Positions 42,895 to 51,829 of a DNA stretch of 64,000 nucleotides are shown one piece after another; the stretch's first letter is position 1; every line of letters starts with the position of its first letter. The stretch spans positions 2,170,001 to 2,234,000 of the forward strand of contig NZ_CP043929.1 of NCBI RefSeq assembly GCF_008632455.1, read 5' to 3'. The DNA comes from Methylomonas rhizoryzae (GTDB lineage: Bacteria; Pseudomonadota; Gammaproteobacteria; Methylococcales; Methylomonadaceae). Both the position numbers and the translations under genes were made by a program. The notes below the pieces were generated by a model, which had not been told where the DNA came from, made no database searches, and worked only from the letters and a program-made list of their open reading frames with translations.

Positions 42895-45348
42895 ATGGAC
42901 GTCAACAATACCCCATATTTTCTGTTGCGCGGCGCCGCCGACTTCGAGCAAGACAGCCTGGAACTGGCGTGGAATCCCAAAGCCCACGCGTTGACCTTGG
43001 CGCAAAACCAAGCTCTGCGTTTGCCGGTCTCCGACCCCGCCGCCGCGTTGCTCGCCTGGCAGAACGCCGAAGCGATGGCCGTGGACAGCTTCGGACAAAT
43101 CGGCCGTTTGAGCGCGGACCGTAGCCGGGTGCAATTCGACAGCGGCCGCGGTTTTTTGAGTTTGCAAGACGGTGATTTGCGCGACGTGGCGGCCCCGGTC
43201 GGCGGTTTTACCGACCTGGCGTTCGCCGCGGTGTCCGTTCAGCCCGTTAGCGGTTACGGCCAGCCGGCCGGCGATGGACGATTGGCCTTACCGTTCAGCA
43301 ACGGCACGGATAGTCATGGCTTGTTGCTGTTTCATTTGGCCAGACGCTGGCAAACGGCTTGTACCTGGAGCAGCCTGCCGGGCGAGGACGGCACCGAGCA
43401 ACTGCCGCTTAGGGCTTGCATAGACGCGGAAAACCGGATATGGCTGATTTCCGCCAGCCGCTTGATGCTGTGTGCCGGCGAGCCCCTGCCATTACCTTAC
43501 AGCCCGCAAGCCGTGCGTTTCGAACCCTTGCAAACCAACCCGCATCCGCTGCAGCGTTTGTGGCAGCAAAACCTGCCGGCCGGCTGGCAGGCCTTGGCAA
43601 TCTGCTGCGATTTACAACAGCTCTATGTGCTGTGCCACGACGGCGCCGGTAGCCAAAGCGTGTTGGCCCGGGCGCTGGCCGAACGCGGCGACGCGCCGTT
43701 TTCCGTCTATGCCTGCCCGGCAGAACTGCCGTTCGCGGTGGATTTGGCTTTGGCCGGCGATTCCAGCCTGCCGGTCGCTGACGGCGTGCGCTTGGCGGCC
43801 TTGGCGCCGCAAGCGGCCGGGGATCCCGATTTCGTTCAGCGCGATTGTCCGGTGTTGAGTCTGCATTGGGACAGTCAAGCCGAAACCGGTAGCGCCCGTC
43901 TGGTACGGGAGCGCTTTCCGATGTTGTCGCAACGGTTCGCCCGGTTCGTGGCCAGCGCCGACGGACAGTTGCGTTATCAAGCCCGAAGCGATGCCAGCAA
44001 CCCGGCTAGCCCGCCCTTGGCGCGCGAACTGCATGCCTTGCGCAGACCGCAATATTTTGGCGAAGGCAGCGCGGTGATCGGCCCGTCGCTTGACCAGCAG
44101 CGTCTGTTTGACTCGTTGCAAGTCGACACTCACTGGCACCGTTTATATTTGGATGCCTGCATCCCGTCCGGTTGCGCGATAGGCATCGAAGTGCGCGCAT
44201 TCGCCGACGGCGACGGACCGCGTCCGGCTTTCATCGAGCAAGCCGCGCCGGTATTGAATCCCATGTCATCCGAATTGCCGTTCGGGACAGGTTTGGCCGA
44301 TGCACAGGCCGGTGGCGGCTTATACGAAATTTTGCTGCAGCGGCGGGATGGCCCGGTACGGCAGCTGCGTGGCCGTTATCTGGAAATCCGGGTCAGCTTG
44401 CGCGGCGACGGCCGCAGCTCGCCGGCCGTGCATGCGCTTAGGCTTTATTACCCGCGCTTTTGCTACCAGGAAAACTACCTACCGGAATATCTGCGCCAAG
44501 AATGGGCGCCGGACGCCAACCAAGGCCTGGGGCCGGCCAACGGTGCGGATTTGCGCGAACGCTTGCTGGCGGCTTTCGAAGGCGTGCTAACCCCGCTGGA
44601 AGGCCGCATCGCCGCGGCCGAACAGCTGGTCCATCCGGACGCCGCGCCGGCCGAACATCTACCCTGGTTGGCGGAAGCCCTGGGCGGGCAATGGCCGGCC
44701 CATTGGCCGGAAAGCCGTCAGCGTCGCTGGCTGGGCGATTTGACCTTGGTGCAGCAGTACAAAGGCACGTTGGCGGCCGTCAATCTAGCCTTGGATATTG
44801 CCAGCGACGGCGGGGTGCAGCGCGGTGAAATCGTGGTAATGGAAAACTTCCGGCTGCGCCGCACCATGGCGACCATTTTAGGCATCGATATGGATGACGC
44901 CGAACATCCCTTGACCTTGGGTACCGGGATGAGCGGCAACAGCATCGTCGGCGACAGTTTGATATTGTCCGAGCTGGACGCCAAAGAATTCATCGCTTTG
45001 TTCGCGCCGGAACTGGCCAGCGCCGAGGAAGCCGCCGCGGTCAAGGCCTTCTTCGAGCAATACGCCCATCAGCTCAGCGTGTTGCTGCACGGCCGGGCGG
45101 TCAAGCTGCGCAGCAATGTGGAGGCGGTGCTGGCCGAACAGTTGCCGGGACATTTGCAATACAAAATCATAGAAACCGAACGGCCGTTCGTGTTGGGTAT
45201 CTCGCCGCTGCTGGGCGTGGATACCTTCGTCGAAACCGCCCAGCCGGCCAAACGGGTGACCTTGGACGACACTTATCTCGGCCGGGAGGGTGTGTTGAAA
45301 AACCCGGCGGCGTTTTCTCCGGAGGACATCAATGCGACGGCACACTAA
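42895..45348 (+). CDS. gpI-like tail/baseplate protein (Cis12-like)
   Basis: This 817-residue protein resembles the Afp12/Pvc12 group. The C-terminal third (about residues 540-720: LRERLLAAFEGVLTPLEGRI, EHLPWLAEALGGQWPAHW, GTLAAVNLALDIASDGGVQR) resembles P2 gpI-like tail proteins. The first two thirds have many WR/F and beta-like repeats that may form a propeller or similar fold. It probably completes the wedge with Cis11. It starts seven bases after Cis11 and ends 51 bp before the next gene. Confidence 0.8.
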   Translation: MDVNNTPYFLLRGAADFEQDSLELAWNPKAHALTLAQNQALRLPVSDPAAALLAWQNAEAMAVDSFGQIGRLSADRSRVQFDSGRGFLSLQDGDLRDVAAPVGGFTDLAFAAVSVQPVSGYGQPAGDGRLALPFSNGTDSHGLLLFHLARRWQTACTWSSLPGEDGTEQLPLRACIDAENRIWLISASRLMLCAGEPLPLPYSPQAVRFEPLQTNPHPLQRLWQQNLPAGWQALAICCDLQQLYVLCHDGAGSQSVLARALAERGDAPFSVYACPAELPFAVDLALAGDSSLPVADGVRLAALAPQAAGDPDFVQRDCPVLSLHWDSQAETGSARLVRERFPMLSQRFARFVASADGQLRYQARSDASNPASPPLARELHALRRPQYFGEGSAVIGPSLDQQRLFDSLQVDTHWHRLYLDACIPSGCAIGIEVRAFADGDGPRPAFIEQAAPVLNPMSSELPFGTGLADAQAGGGLYEILLQRRDGPVRQLRGRYLEIRVSLRGDGRSSPAVHALRLYYPRFCYQENYLPEYLRQEWAPDANQGLGPANGADLRERLLAAFEGVLTPLEGRIAAAEQLVHPDAAPAEHLPWLAEALGGQWPAHWPESRQRRWLGDLTLVQQYKGTLAAVNLALDIASDGGVQRGEIVVMENFRLRRTMATILGIDMDDAEHPLTLGTGMSGNSIVGDSLILSELDAKEFIALFAPELASAEEAAAVKAFFEQYAHQLSVLLHGRAVKLRSNVEAVLAEQLPGHLQYKIIETERPFVLGISPLLGVDTFVETAQPAKRVTLDDTYLGREGVLKNPAAFSPEDINATAH

Positions 45349-45399
45349 TTTCGCCCACCACTTTAGCGCGGCTGGCAGCCAGCCGTTTGCGGAGGCCGT

Positions 45400-46317
45400 A
45401 TGGACACCTTAGACGATTTCAGCACGCTGCAGCAGGACGCCAGCCTATCGGAACCTTTGCGGCGGGTGGCTTACGAAGCCGGCATGATGCTGGGCTTGGA
45501 AGCCACCCGCGACGAGCAGGCTTACCATCGCCGCCGCTTGAGCCGGCAGCAGTATTGGCTGCACGGCTACGGCACCTTGGCTGGCATGGCGGTATCGTCG
45601 CAAATCGGCCCGCCGCCGACAGGTTCTTTGACCCCGGTGATTCGCTTGCTGGTTAGTCCCGGCATGGGTATAGACGGCTTGGGGCGCGAGGTGCTGATCA
45701 ACGAGCATTACTGCGTTAGTTTGGGCGATTGGCTGCTGGCGCAGAGCGTCAGCGATTTGAGTGAAGGTTACGACGACGACCAAAACCAGCTATGGCTGAA
45801 AGTGTGCGTCAGGCAAAAAGATTGTCCGGTTGCTCAACAGCCGGTGCTGGCGCGCAAGCTGAATCTGAGTACCGACGCGGTGCAGCCCAGCCGGACCTCG
45901 GACAGCGTGCGGCTGGAACTGATTCCGGAATTGCCGCCGGCCCAAGCTGCCGAAGCGTTCGCACCCTGGGCGGTACATCCGCCGGTGGCGGACGCTTTGC
46001 CGACCCTTCTGGCCGCCGAACAAGCCTTGCTGCAAGACGTACAAACCAATAGCCCGCAGGATGCGCCGCAGCTGGAACTGCACGCCCGCTTGCTGCACGC
46101 CTTGGACAACAGCGGCGTCGATCCCGGCTTGATGGCGGAAGAATTGGAAGCCGGGGCACGTTTGCTGCTGGCGCGTATCCGTTTGAGCATCGCCGATTTG
46201 ACTGCAATCGATTTGGCGGCCTTGGCGGCCGATGCGACGGCGATATCCATTAACAATCTGGTCAGGCCGTTTCTGGTCACGGCCAGTCAATTGGCTTGGC
46301 TGGCTCGCCAGCCGTAA
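45400..46317 (+). CDS. eCIS-associated protein with LHGYG/GREVLIN motif, paralogue 1
   Basis: I do not recognise this 305-residue protein by name. Its N-terminal part carries YHRRRLSRQQYWLHGYGTLA (residues ~42-61) and SPGMGIDGLGREVLIN (about 86-101), a pattern shared with the next two genes and known from other contractile-tail clusters near the baseplate. The C-terminal half is helical and variable. It may be a baseplate-exterior or fibre-attachment component. That is inference from position. A GGAGG site (in GCGGAGGCCGT) precedes the ATG. Confidence 0.65.
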   Translation: MDTLDDFSTLQQDASLSEPLRRVAYEAGMMLGLEATRDEQAYHRRRLSRQQYWLHGYGTLAGMAVSSQIGPPPTGSLTPVIRLLVSPGMGIDGLGREVLINEHYCVSLGDWLLAQSVSDLSEGYDDDQNQLWLKVCVRQKDCPVAQQPVLARKLNLSTDAVQPSRTSDSVRLELIPELPPAQAAEAFAPWAVHPPVADALPTLLAAEQALLQDVQTNSPQDAPQLELHARLLHALDNSGVDPGLMAEELEAGARLLLARIRLSIADLTAIDLAALAADATAISINNLVRPFLVTASQLAWLARQP

Positions 46318-46332
46318 GCTAAGGAGCTCGCT

Positions 46333-48033
46333 ATGGCGGAAATTGCATTTCAACCCTTAGGCAATCCAATCGCGGCCGGCGTCAACGTCAACGACTTGAG
46401 CGTGGCCGACATCGATCCGCGCCTGACCCGCACCCATTATTTCGACGGCCGCCTGCTAACCGCCGAGGACCTGACCCGCGACCAAGTGTATCTGGACCAG
46501 CGTTTACGCGAATTGGGCAAGGTGCTGGGCAGCGGGGTGGTGTCCGGACTGGCCTTGCGTTTGGATCCTTTGACCGGGATGTTGACGCTGGAGCCGGGTT
46601 TGGCGGTCACGCAAGCCGGGCGGATGTTGGAATTGAGCACCCGCCTGACTGCCAATTTGCGCGACTCCGCCTTGCTGGCCGGCTTGAACAGCGGGGTGTT
46701 CGGCATGCTGAGCCGCGGCCTTTATGCCGTGGTCTTACGCTATATAGACGTCGGTACCGACATCGCCGAGGTGTTTCCGCGCGATTTGGGCGACAAACGC
46801 GGCGCGCAATATGCGTTGATCACCGACTCGGTGCAAATGGGGCTGGTACCGTTGCCGATTCCGCTGCCGCAGCAAAGCCCGCTGCAAATCCGCGCCAGGC
46901 TGATGCGTGAATTGCTGGGCGACGACAGCTTACACGGATTGTTGCCGGAAGACGCCGTGGCATTGGGCCTGGTGGCGATTCAAGACGGCGCTCCTCGCTG
47001 GCTGGACGCCGAACTGGCGCGTCACCCCTTGCGGGCGGAACCCGGGGTAGACAGCTTGCAACGCGATTTGGCGCGGATGTACGAAGGCTTGCTCAGCGAT
47101 ATTTTGACCAACCGCAGGGCCGGCGGTTTGACCGGGGATTTTCACGCCAGCGATTATTTTTCGCTGCTGCCGCCGGTCGGCAGTTTGCCCAAGGAAGCAC
47201 TGGATCCGGTGGCCGGAAGGCAGAGTTATTTTCCGGAAAATTATCAAGTGTCCATCGCCCCGTTACGCCAATCCGACCTGGAGCTGATCAAAGCCGAATC
47301 GTTGGCCTTGCCGCCCATCGATTTGAGCAACGGCGAGCCGGTAAACGTGGTGGTGCTGGTGCCGTTGTCCAACCTGGATTACGGCCATTACGCCGCGCAA
47401 CTGGAGCGCGGTTTCGATCCGCAGATTCGCGCCTTGCCGCAACTGGATTTATTGAAATTGAAACTGTATCCGGTGCAACCGGTACACGCCGCGCCGGGCG
47501 ACAGTCCGGTATGGGATGCGATTTGGCAACGGTTAGGCGACGCGATGCCGGTTTACGTCCGTCGTCCCAGCCGTGCCGCGGAAACCGCGATCAGCGGCAT
47601 CGTGCTGGCTTTAGGAACGGCATTGCCCACGCTGCCGGAACCGAATGCCGGCCCCGCCGATGCCGGCGGCTTGATAGAAGACGAAGACAGCGTGTTTTTG
47701 CGCAGGGTCAATTTCACTATGCTGGCCGAAGCGCGTCCGCCGCTGAACGAGAGCGAAGAAACGGCGCTCAACGCCTTGCTCACCTCCAGCGCGGCTGCCG
47801 ACGCCGCGGCCGTCGGTACGGCACTACGGATTTTATTGGCGGTGGAACGGATTTACGATTCGGCCATCTGGCAAACCCTGCAGCAATTGGCACAAGCTAA
47901 TAATCTGGCGGCGTTTTTGACCGCTTGGCAGGGCAAACCGGCCGAGCAAAGCAGTGGCGAGTTCGTGGTTGCCAACGGCGCCGGCCTGGGCTTGAATGCG
48001 GCTTTGCTGGAATTGTGGGCCTCCTTTCAATGA
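46333..48033 (+). CDS. eCIS-associated protein with FDGRLL motif, paralogue 2
   Basis: This 566-residue protein carries the N-terminal motif HYFDGRLLTAEDLTRDQVY (residues ~35-53) then GSGVVSGLALRL and LEPGLAVTQAGRMLELSTRL, the same plan as the proteins encoded before and after it. The rest is a mixed alpha/beta region of no known family. FDGRLL...DQ.Y...R...L proteins are often encoded with contractile tails. Their role is not settled. AAGGAG precedes the start. Confidence 0.65.
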   Translation: MAEIAFQPLGNPIAAGVNVNDLSVADIDPRLTRTHYFDGRLLTAEDLTRDQVYLDQRLRELGKVLGSGVVSGLALRLDPLTGMLTLEPGLAVTQAGRMLELSTRLTANLRDSALLAGLNSGVFGMLSRGLYAVVLRYIDVGTDIAEVFPRDLGDKRGAQYALITDSVQMGLVPLPIPLPQQSPLQIRARLMRELLGDDSLHGLLPEDAVALGLVAIQDGAPRWLDAELARHPLRAEPGVDSLQRDLARMYEGLLSDILTNRRAGGLTGDFHASDYFSLLPPVGSLPKEALDPVAGRQSYFPENYQVSIAPLRQSDLELIKAESLALPPIDLSNGEPVNVVVLVPLSNLDYGHYAAQLERGFDPQIRALPQLDLLKLKLYPVQPVHAAPGDSPVWDAIWQRLGDAMPVYVRRPSRAAETAISGIVLALGTALPTLPEPNAGPADAGGLIEDEDSVFLRRVNFTMLAEARPPLNESEETALNALLTSSAAADAAAVGTALRILLAVERIYDSAIWQTLQQLAQANNLAAFLTAWQGKPAEQSSGEFVVANGAGLGLNAALLELWASFQ

Positions 48034-48065
48034 ACCTTATCATCAAGCGGTAACGGGAGGCGGAT

Positions 48066-51000
48066 ATGGCAACGATATGGGTGAATCGACCGGCGGCCAG
48101 TTCCCGCGTATTGCAGCAAGTGCATATGTTTGCCGGCCGGCATTTGGGCGAAGAGGAATTCGACCGGGCGCAAGCCTACGCCGATGCGCGCTTGTCGCAT
48201 GTGTTGCAAGGCAAAGCGGCCGGCATAGTGCACGGCCTGGATTTGCAATTCGGTCCCAGCGGTGCGGCCGAATCGGGGTTTAGCGTCAGCGCCGGTTTGG
48301 CTTTGGCCGGCAACGGCCACGCCTTGAGTTTGTATTACCCCTTGCGGGCCGAATGGCGCGAGTTGATAGCCCAATATTTAGCCGAGAGCGGTGCCTCCAA
48401 CGCGGTAGGCGTGTATTACCTGTTGTTAAAGCGCTTGGACGGCCGAATCGACGCGCCGGGAGTAGATCCTTGCCAACGTACCGAACTGGATCCGACCCGC
48501 GACGTGCGCCGGGTGTTGGCCGGCAGCTTGGGCTTGCAACGCTTGACGATCAGCGCGGACGCCAGCGACAACCGGCCGCAAGAGCAGGTGGAAAACTGGC
48601 TGGCGGCGGACAGAGTCGATGCCGGCTTTTTGGCCAATTTAGGCGACGCGGTGCCCTTGGCATTGCTGGCGATAGAAAACGTACCCCCCGCTGAAGTGCC
48701 GGCCGGCGCAGCGCCGGCAGCCCGATTCAGGTTGAAATGGTTATCGCAAGCCGCAGGCCGTTACGAGGCGTTGCCCAATAGCGGTTACCGGGTGCTGTTG
48801 AATCAAACCGGTGCGGCGATGCGGCGCGTCATGCAAGCCGCGTTGGCGCCGGAAAATGTTGCGACGCCACTGGCGCAATTTCTGCAGGACAATTTACATC
48901 TGGATTTTTTGCCGGCTACCGGGCAATTACCGTTGGACTGGCTGCAAAACCCGGCTGCGCTGGCGCCAAGTTTGTTATGGCTGCCCGCTCACTTAGGGGT
49001 GGACATGGTGCCGGTGCCGGAGGAAGCGGTGCCGGAACTCCTGAACCGGCACATCGCCCGGCGGGTCATCGATTTGCGCCGGCCGGCCGGCGACAAGATA
49101 CGCCTGTTGCTGGCGGTCAACGAGCCGGATTACCGCCACGATTTGCTGGACATTCCGCCGACCGATGCCAAGTTGCAAAGCGACGTTTTCCGCTTTTACA
49201 TGCGCGCTTACGAGGCGTGGCGCAGTTGGCGGCAGCAATTCGACGTATTGTATTTCGTCGACTCGTCCAGCTTGGCGCCGTTGCCGGCCGACCCGGGCGA
49301 CGTGTTGCCGGAAACCGAGGAACCGGCGGCCGAGGTCGAGCACCGGGTACTGGATGTCACTCAGTTTCGGAATCTGGACTTGCCCAAGCCGGAATTGCCG
49401 CCGGTTACGCCGGAGAGCGTTTATCAAGCCTTGATAAACCGCGGGCCGCGCAACGACGACAGCAGCATTCCTTACCCCTACAGCAACGGGGTGCCGGCCT
49501 TGCCGGTGTTCTACGATAACTGGCTGGTACATCCGGACGACGAGGGCTTGCCCGCCCACCCGCCGGAAATAGCCGAGCCGGCCGGCGACGGCTTGGTGGT
49601 GCAATATGCGGTGGCCTTGGTGGAGTTGGAGTCGATCGAAAACCAAATCCGCGCAATCCGCAGCCGGGTCGAGAAAACCCGCGATTTTCTGTTGTTGCAA
49701 CGTCAGCAATTGGATTCGCAAACCGTGGCTTTGGCGGCTTTGGCCGGCGGGGTGGCCGGCGACGGCACCGGCTTGCAGGTGGCGCGCTGGTTGCCTTACG
49801 CCAGTTTGTCCGCCACTACTATTCCGAAAACCGAGACTCCGTCTGCATCCGCCGCGGTTCAGCCGGTGGTATCCACAGCGGTCAAGCCAATGTTTGCCTC
49901 CGTCTCCGCCGGCTTGTTCAATAGCGGCGGTGCCGTTGCAGCGCCTAGGGCCACAGCCACCAGCGCGCTGAGCGCCAATTTGTTGAATACTGCGCTGGCC
50001 TCGACCTCTTCGGTATCCAAATCCGGATTTTTATTGAACAGCAGGCCGGAAACGTTCTCGGCTTTCGAGCTGGGTATCAATAAAACCCGCTTGGACCAAT
50101 TGGCCCGCATCACCAAGGAAGCGGTCACCACGCCGGCATTCGAAGCCAAGGAATACCGCTTCAGCGTGATCGACCATATCAACCCGGAGATCAACGAATA
50201 CGCCAAGTCCTATTACGGCATGAAGGAATTGGTGGCGACTTTGACCGATTTGTTCGATGCTACCGACGCGTCGACCTTGCGCCGGCAAATGGTCAAAATC
50301 GGCGAAGTGGAAGGCGGCGATTCGCAGGCCAACGATCCCTTCAACCGGCCGAATAAGATAGAAGCGCCGGAGGTATTGGACGCCTTGGCGGCCAAAGCGG
50401 CCACCAATCCGACAAACAATCAGCTGGATCCCGGCCAATACAGCTTGTTGAAAGTGCAGTACCGTTACCATGCCCTGTTCAAGGCCGGCAAAATTCTGAC
50501 CCAATGGATTTCGCTGTTCGAAAACCGTTACAACGCCATCGAGCGCAAGTTGCAAGGCAAATTGCGCGAGCAGGCCAATAAGCTGGCGCAAATCGACAAG
50601 TTGGCCGGGCAAATTCGGGTGGCGAGGGAGACTTTGGAAAGCATGGATCGTTTCCGCATCGAGCAGTTGGGCGATTACGGCGTCGCGCAACGCTTGCTCG
50701 ACGAAGACTGGCGCAAGGTTTGGGCCCGTAACAACGATAGGACCCGGATTTTAACCACCGGCTTGCGCGGTTTGTATTACGTGCGGGTACGCGGCACGCC
50801 GGTTAGTGCCGCCTTGGCCGATCCGTTGGATCTGCGCTACGGCAGCAGTCAAGACATCGTACCGGGTTGCGATTGGGACGAAGAAGTGGATTTGCCGGCG
50901 GCGTTGGATCCGTTTCTGGCGGCGGTGTGCGAAATTCCGATGGACGATTGGGCCAGCCTGAAAGGCTTGCAACCTAAATTACCGCCGTTCCAGCAATTCG

Positions 51001-51824
51001 ATTATTTAGGGCAGCTGCGTCAGGCGCGTTTCCGGGCCCGGCCTAGCTTGCTACTGACGCCGGCCAATAGCGACACCTTGCAGGCCCGCTTGCAAACCGT
51101 ACATCTGCAGACCCAGATCGTCATGCAACAGTGGTCGGCGTTCGCGCTGCCGGTTTTCGACGTCAGCAGTCTGCAAACCCAAGCGGCCGCCGCCAAGATT
51201 TTATCGTTGGAGGACTTGGCAACCGGCAGCGGACCTTTACGCAAACAAGCCCAGGATTTGCGCGATCAGCTGGAGCATTGCCAGTTTTGCTTGCTGGAAA
51301 AGCTGAATGTGTTGCCGCCGTCGTTGCGCCTGCAGTGGGGCCAGTTAGCCGAAGACGATCGGATTCGGGTCGAAGACGTATCCTGGTGGCCTGGCATGGA
51401 CCGGGCCGAAACCGAAGATTTCAATGCGGTGCGTACCGTATCCGAGTTGATTGCCTGGTGGTTCCGGCAACTGGCCGGCGATGCTTCGGCGGCCGGACGC
51501 AGCGCGATGCGCAATATGATACGCGCGGTGTTGATCCACGCTTCGCTGGGCGATCCGCAGGAAATCGTGCGCGGCAACGTGCACGTGCCGCCGCGCACCG
51601 CCAGTATAGGGGAGCGCTTGCAAGTCAAACTGAACCGGGCGCCGCAGCCCGGCACGCGCTTGCAGCTGTTGGATACTCAACAGCAAGTGGTGGCGGTGTT
51701 GGCGGTCGAGGACCATACCCCGCAAAGTACCCGGGTCAAAATCGTCGACATGCTGCAGCCGGGCGTCAGCATCAATACCCGGTTTAGCGTAGTCGCAAAT
51801 AAATTGACGCAACAGCGTTTGTAG
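48066..51824 (+). CDS. Large eCIS-associated protein with FAGRHL motif, paralogue 3
   Basis: This 1252-residue protein is the largest structural candidate. It begins with the shared motif HMFAGRHLGEEEFDRAQAY (residues ~20-38) and GIVHGLDLQF, has helical stretches at about 515-560 (ELESIENQIRAIRSRVEKTR) and 794-865, and no recognised enzymatic motif. The length would suit a tape-measure-like or fibre-like part, but the motif ties it to the two proteins before it, so neither role is supported. An AACGGGAGGCGG site precedes the ATG. The next gene begins six bases downstream. Confidence 0.6.
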   Translation: MATIWVNRPAASSRVLQQVHMFAGRHLGEEEFDRAQAYADARLSHVLQGKAAGIVHGLDLQFGPSGAAESGFSVSAGLALAGNGHALSLYYPLRAEWRELIAQYLAESGASNAVGVYYLLLKRLDGRIDAPGVDPCQRTELDPTRDVRRVLAGSLGLQRLTISADASDNRPQEQVENWLAADRVDAGFLANLGDAVPLALLAIENVPPAEVPAGAAPAARFRLKWLSQAAGRYEALPNSGYRVLLNQTGAAMRRVMQAALAPENVATPLAQFLQDNLHLDFLPATGQLPLDWLQNPAALAPSLLWLPAHLGVDMVPVPEEAVPELLNRHIARRVIDLRRPAGDKIRLLLAVNEPDYRHDLLDIPPTDAKLQSDVFRFYMRAYEAWRSWRQQFDVLYFVDSSSLAPLPADPGDVLPETEEPAAEVEHRVLDVTQFRNLDLPKPELPPVTPESVYQALINRGPRNDDSSIPYPYSNGVPALPVFYDNWLVHPDDEGLPAHPPEIAEPAGDGLVVQYAVALVELESIENQIRAIRSRVEKTRDFLLLQRQQLDSQTVALAALAGGVAGDGTGLQVARWLPYASLSATTIPKTETPSASAAVQPVVSTAVKPMFASVSAGLFNSGGAVAAPRATATSALSANLLNTALASTSSVSKSGFLLNSRPETFSAFELGINKTRLDQLARITKEAVTTPAFEAKEYRFSVIDHINPEINEYAKSYYGMKELVATLTDLFDATDASTLRRQMVKIGEVEGGDSQANDPFNRPNKIEAPEVLDALAAKAATNPTNNQLDPGQYSLLKVQYRYHALFKAGKILTQWISLFENRYNAIERKLQGKLREQANKLAQIDKLAGQIRVARETLESMDRFRIEQLGDYGVAQRLLDEDWRKVWARNNDRTRILTTGLRGLYYVRVRGTPVSAALADPLDLRYGSSQDIVPGCDWDEEVDLPAALDPFLAAVCEIPMDDWASLKGLQPKLPPFQQFDYLGQLRQARFRARPSLLLTPANSDTLQARLQTVHLQTQIVMQQWSAFALPVFDVSSLQTQAAAAKILSLEDLATGSGPLRKQAQDLRDQLEHCQFCLLEKLNVLPPSLRLQWGQLAEDDRIRVEDVSWWPGMDRAETEDFNAVRTVSELIAWWFRQLAGDASAAGRSAMRNMIRAVLIHASLGDPQEIVRGNVHVPPRTASIGERLQVKLNRAPQPGTRLQLLDTQQQVVAVLAVEDHTPQSTRVKIVDMLQPGVSINTRFSVVANKLTQQRL

Positions 51825-51829
51825 CGGCC

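Noticed and set aside
45331..45408. 26-residue open frame between 45348 and 45400
   Set aside because: It overlaps the end of the gpI-like gene, has no independent ribosome-binding site and gives no recognisable protein.
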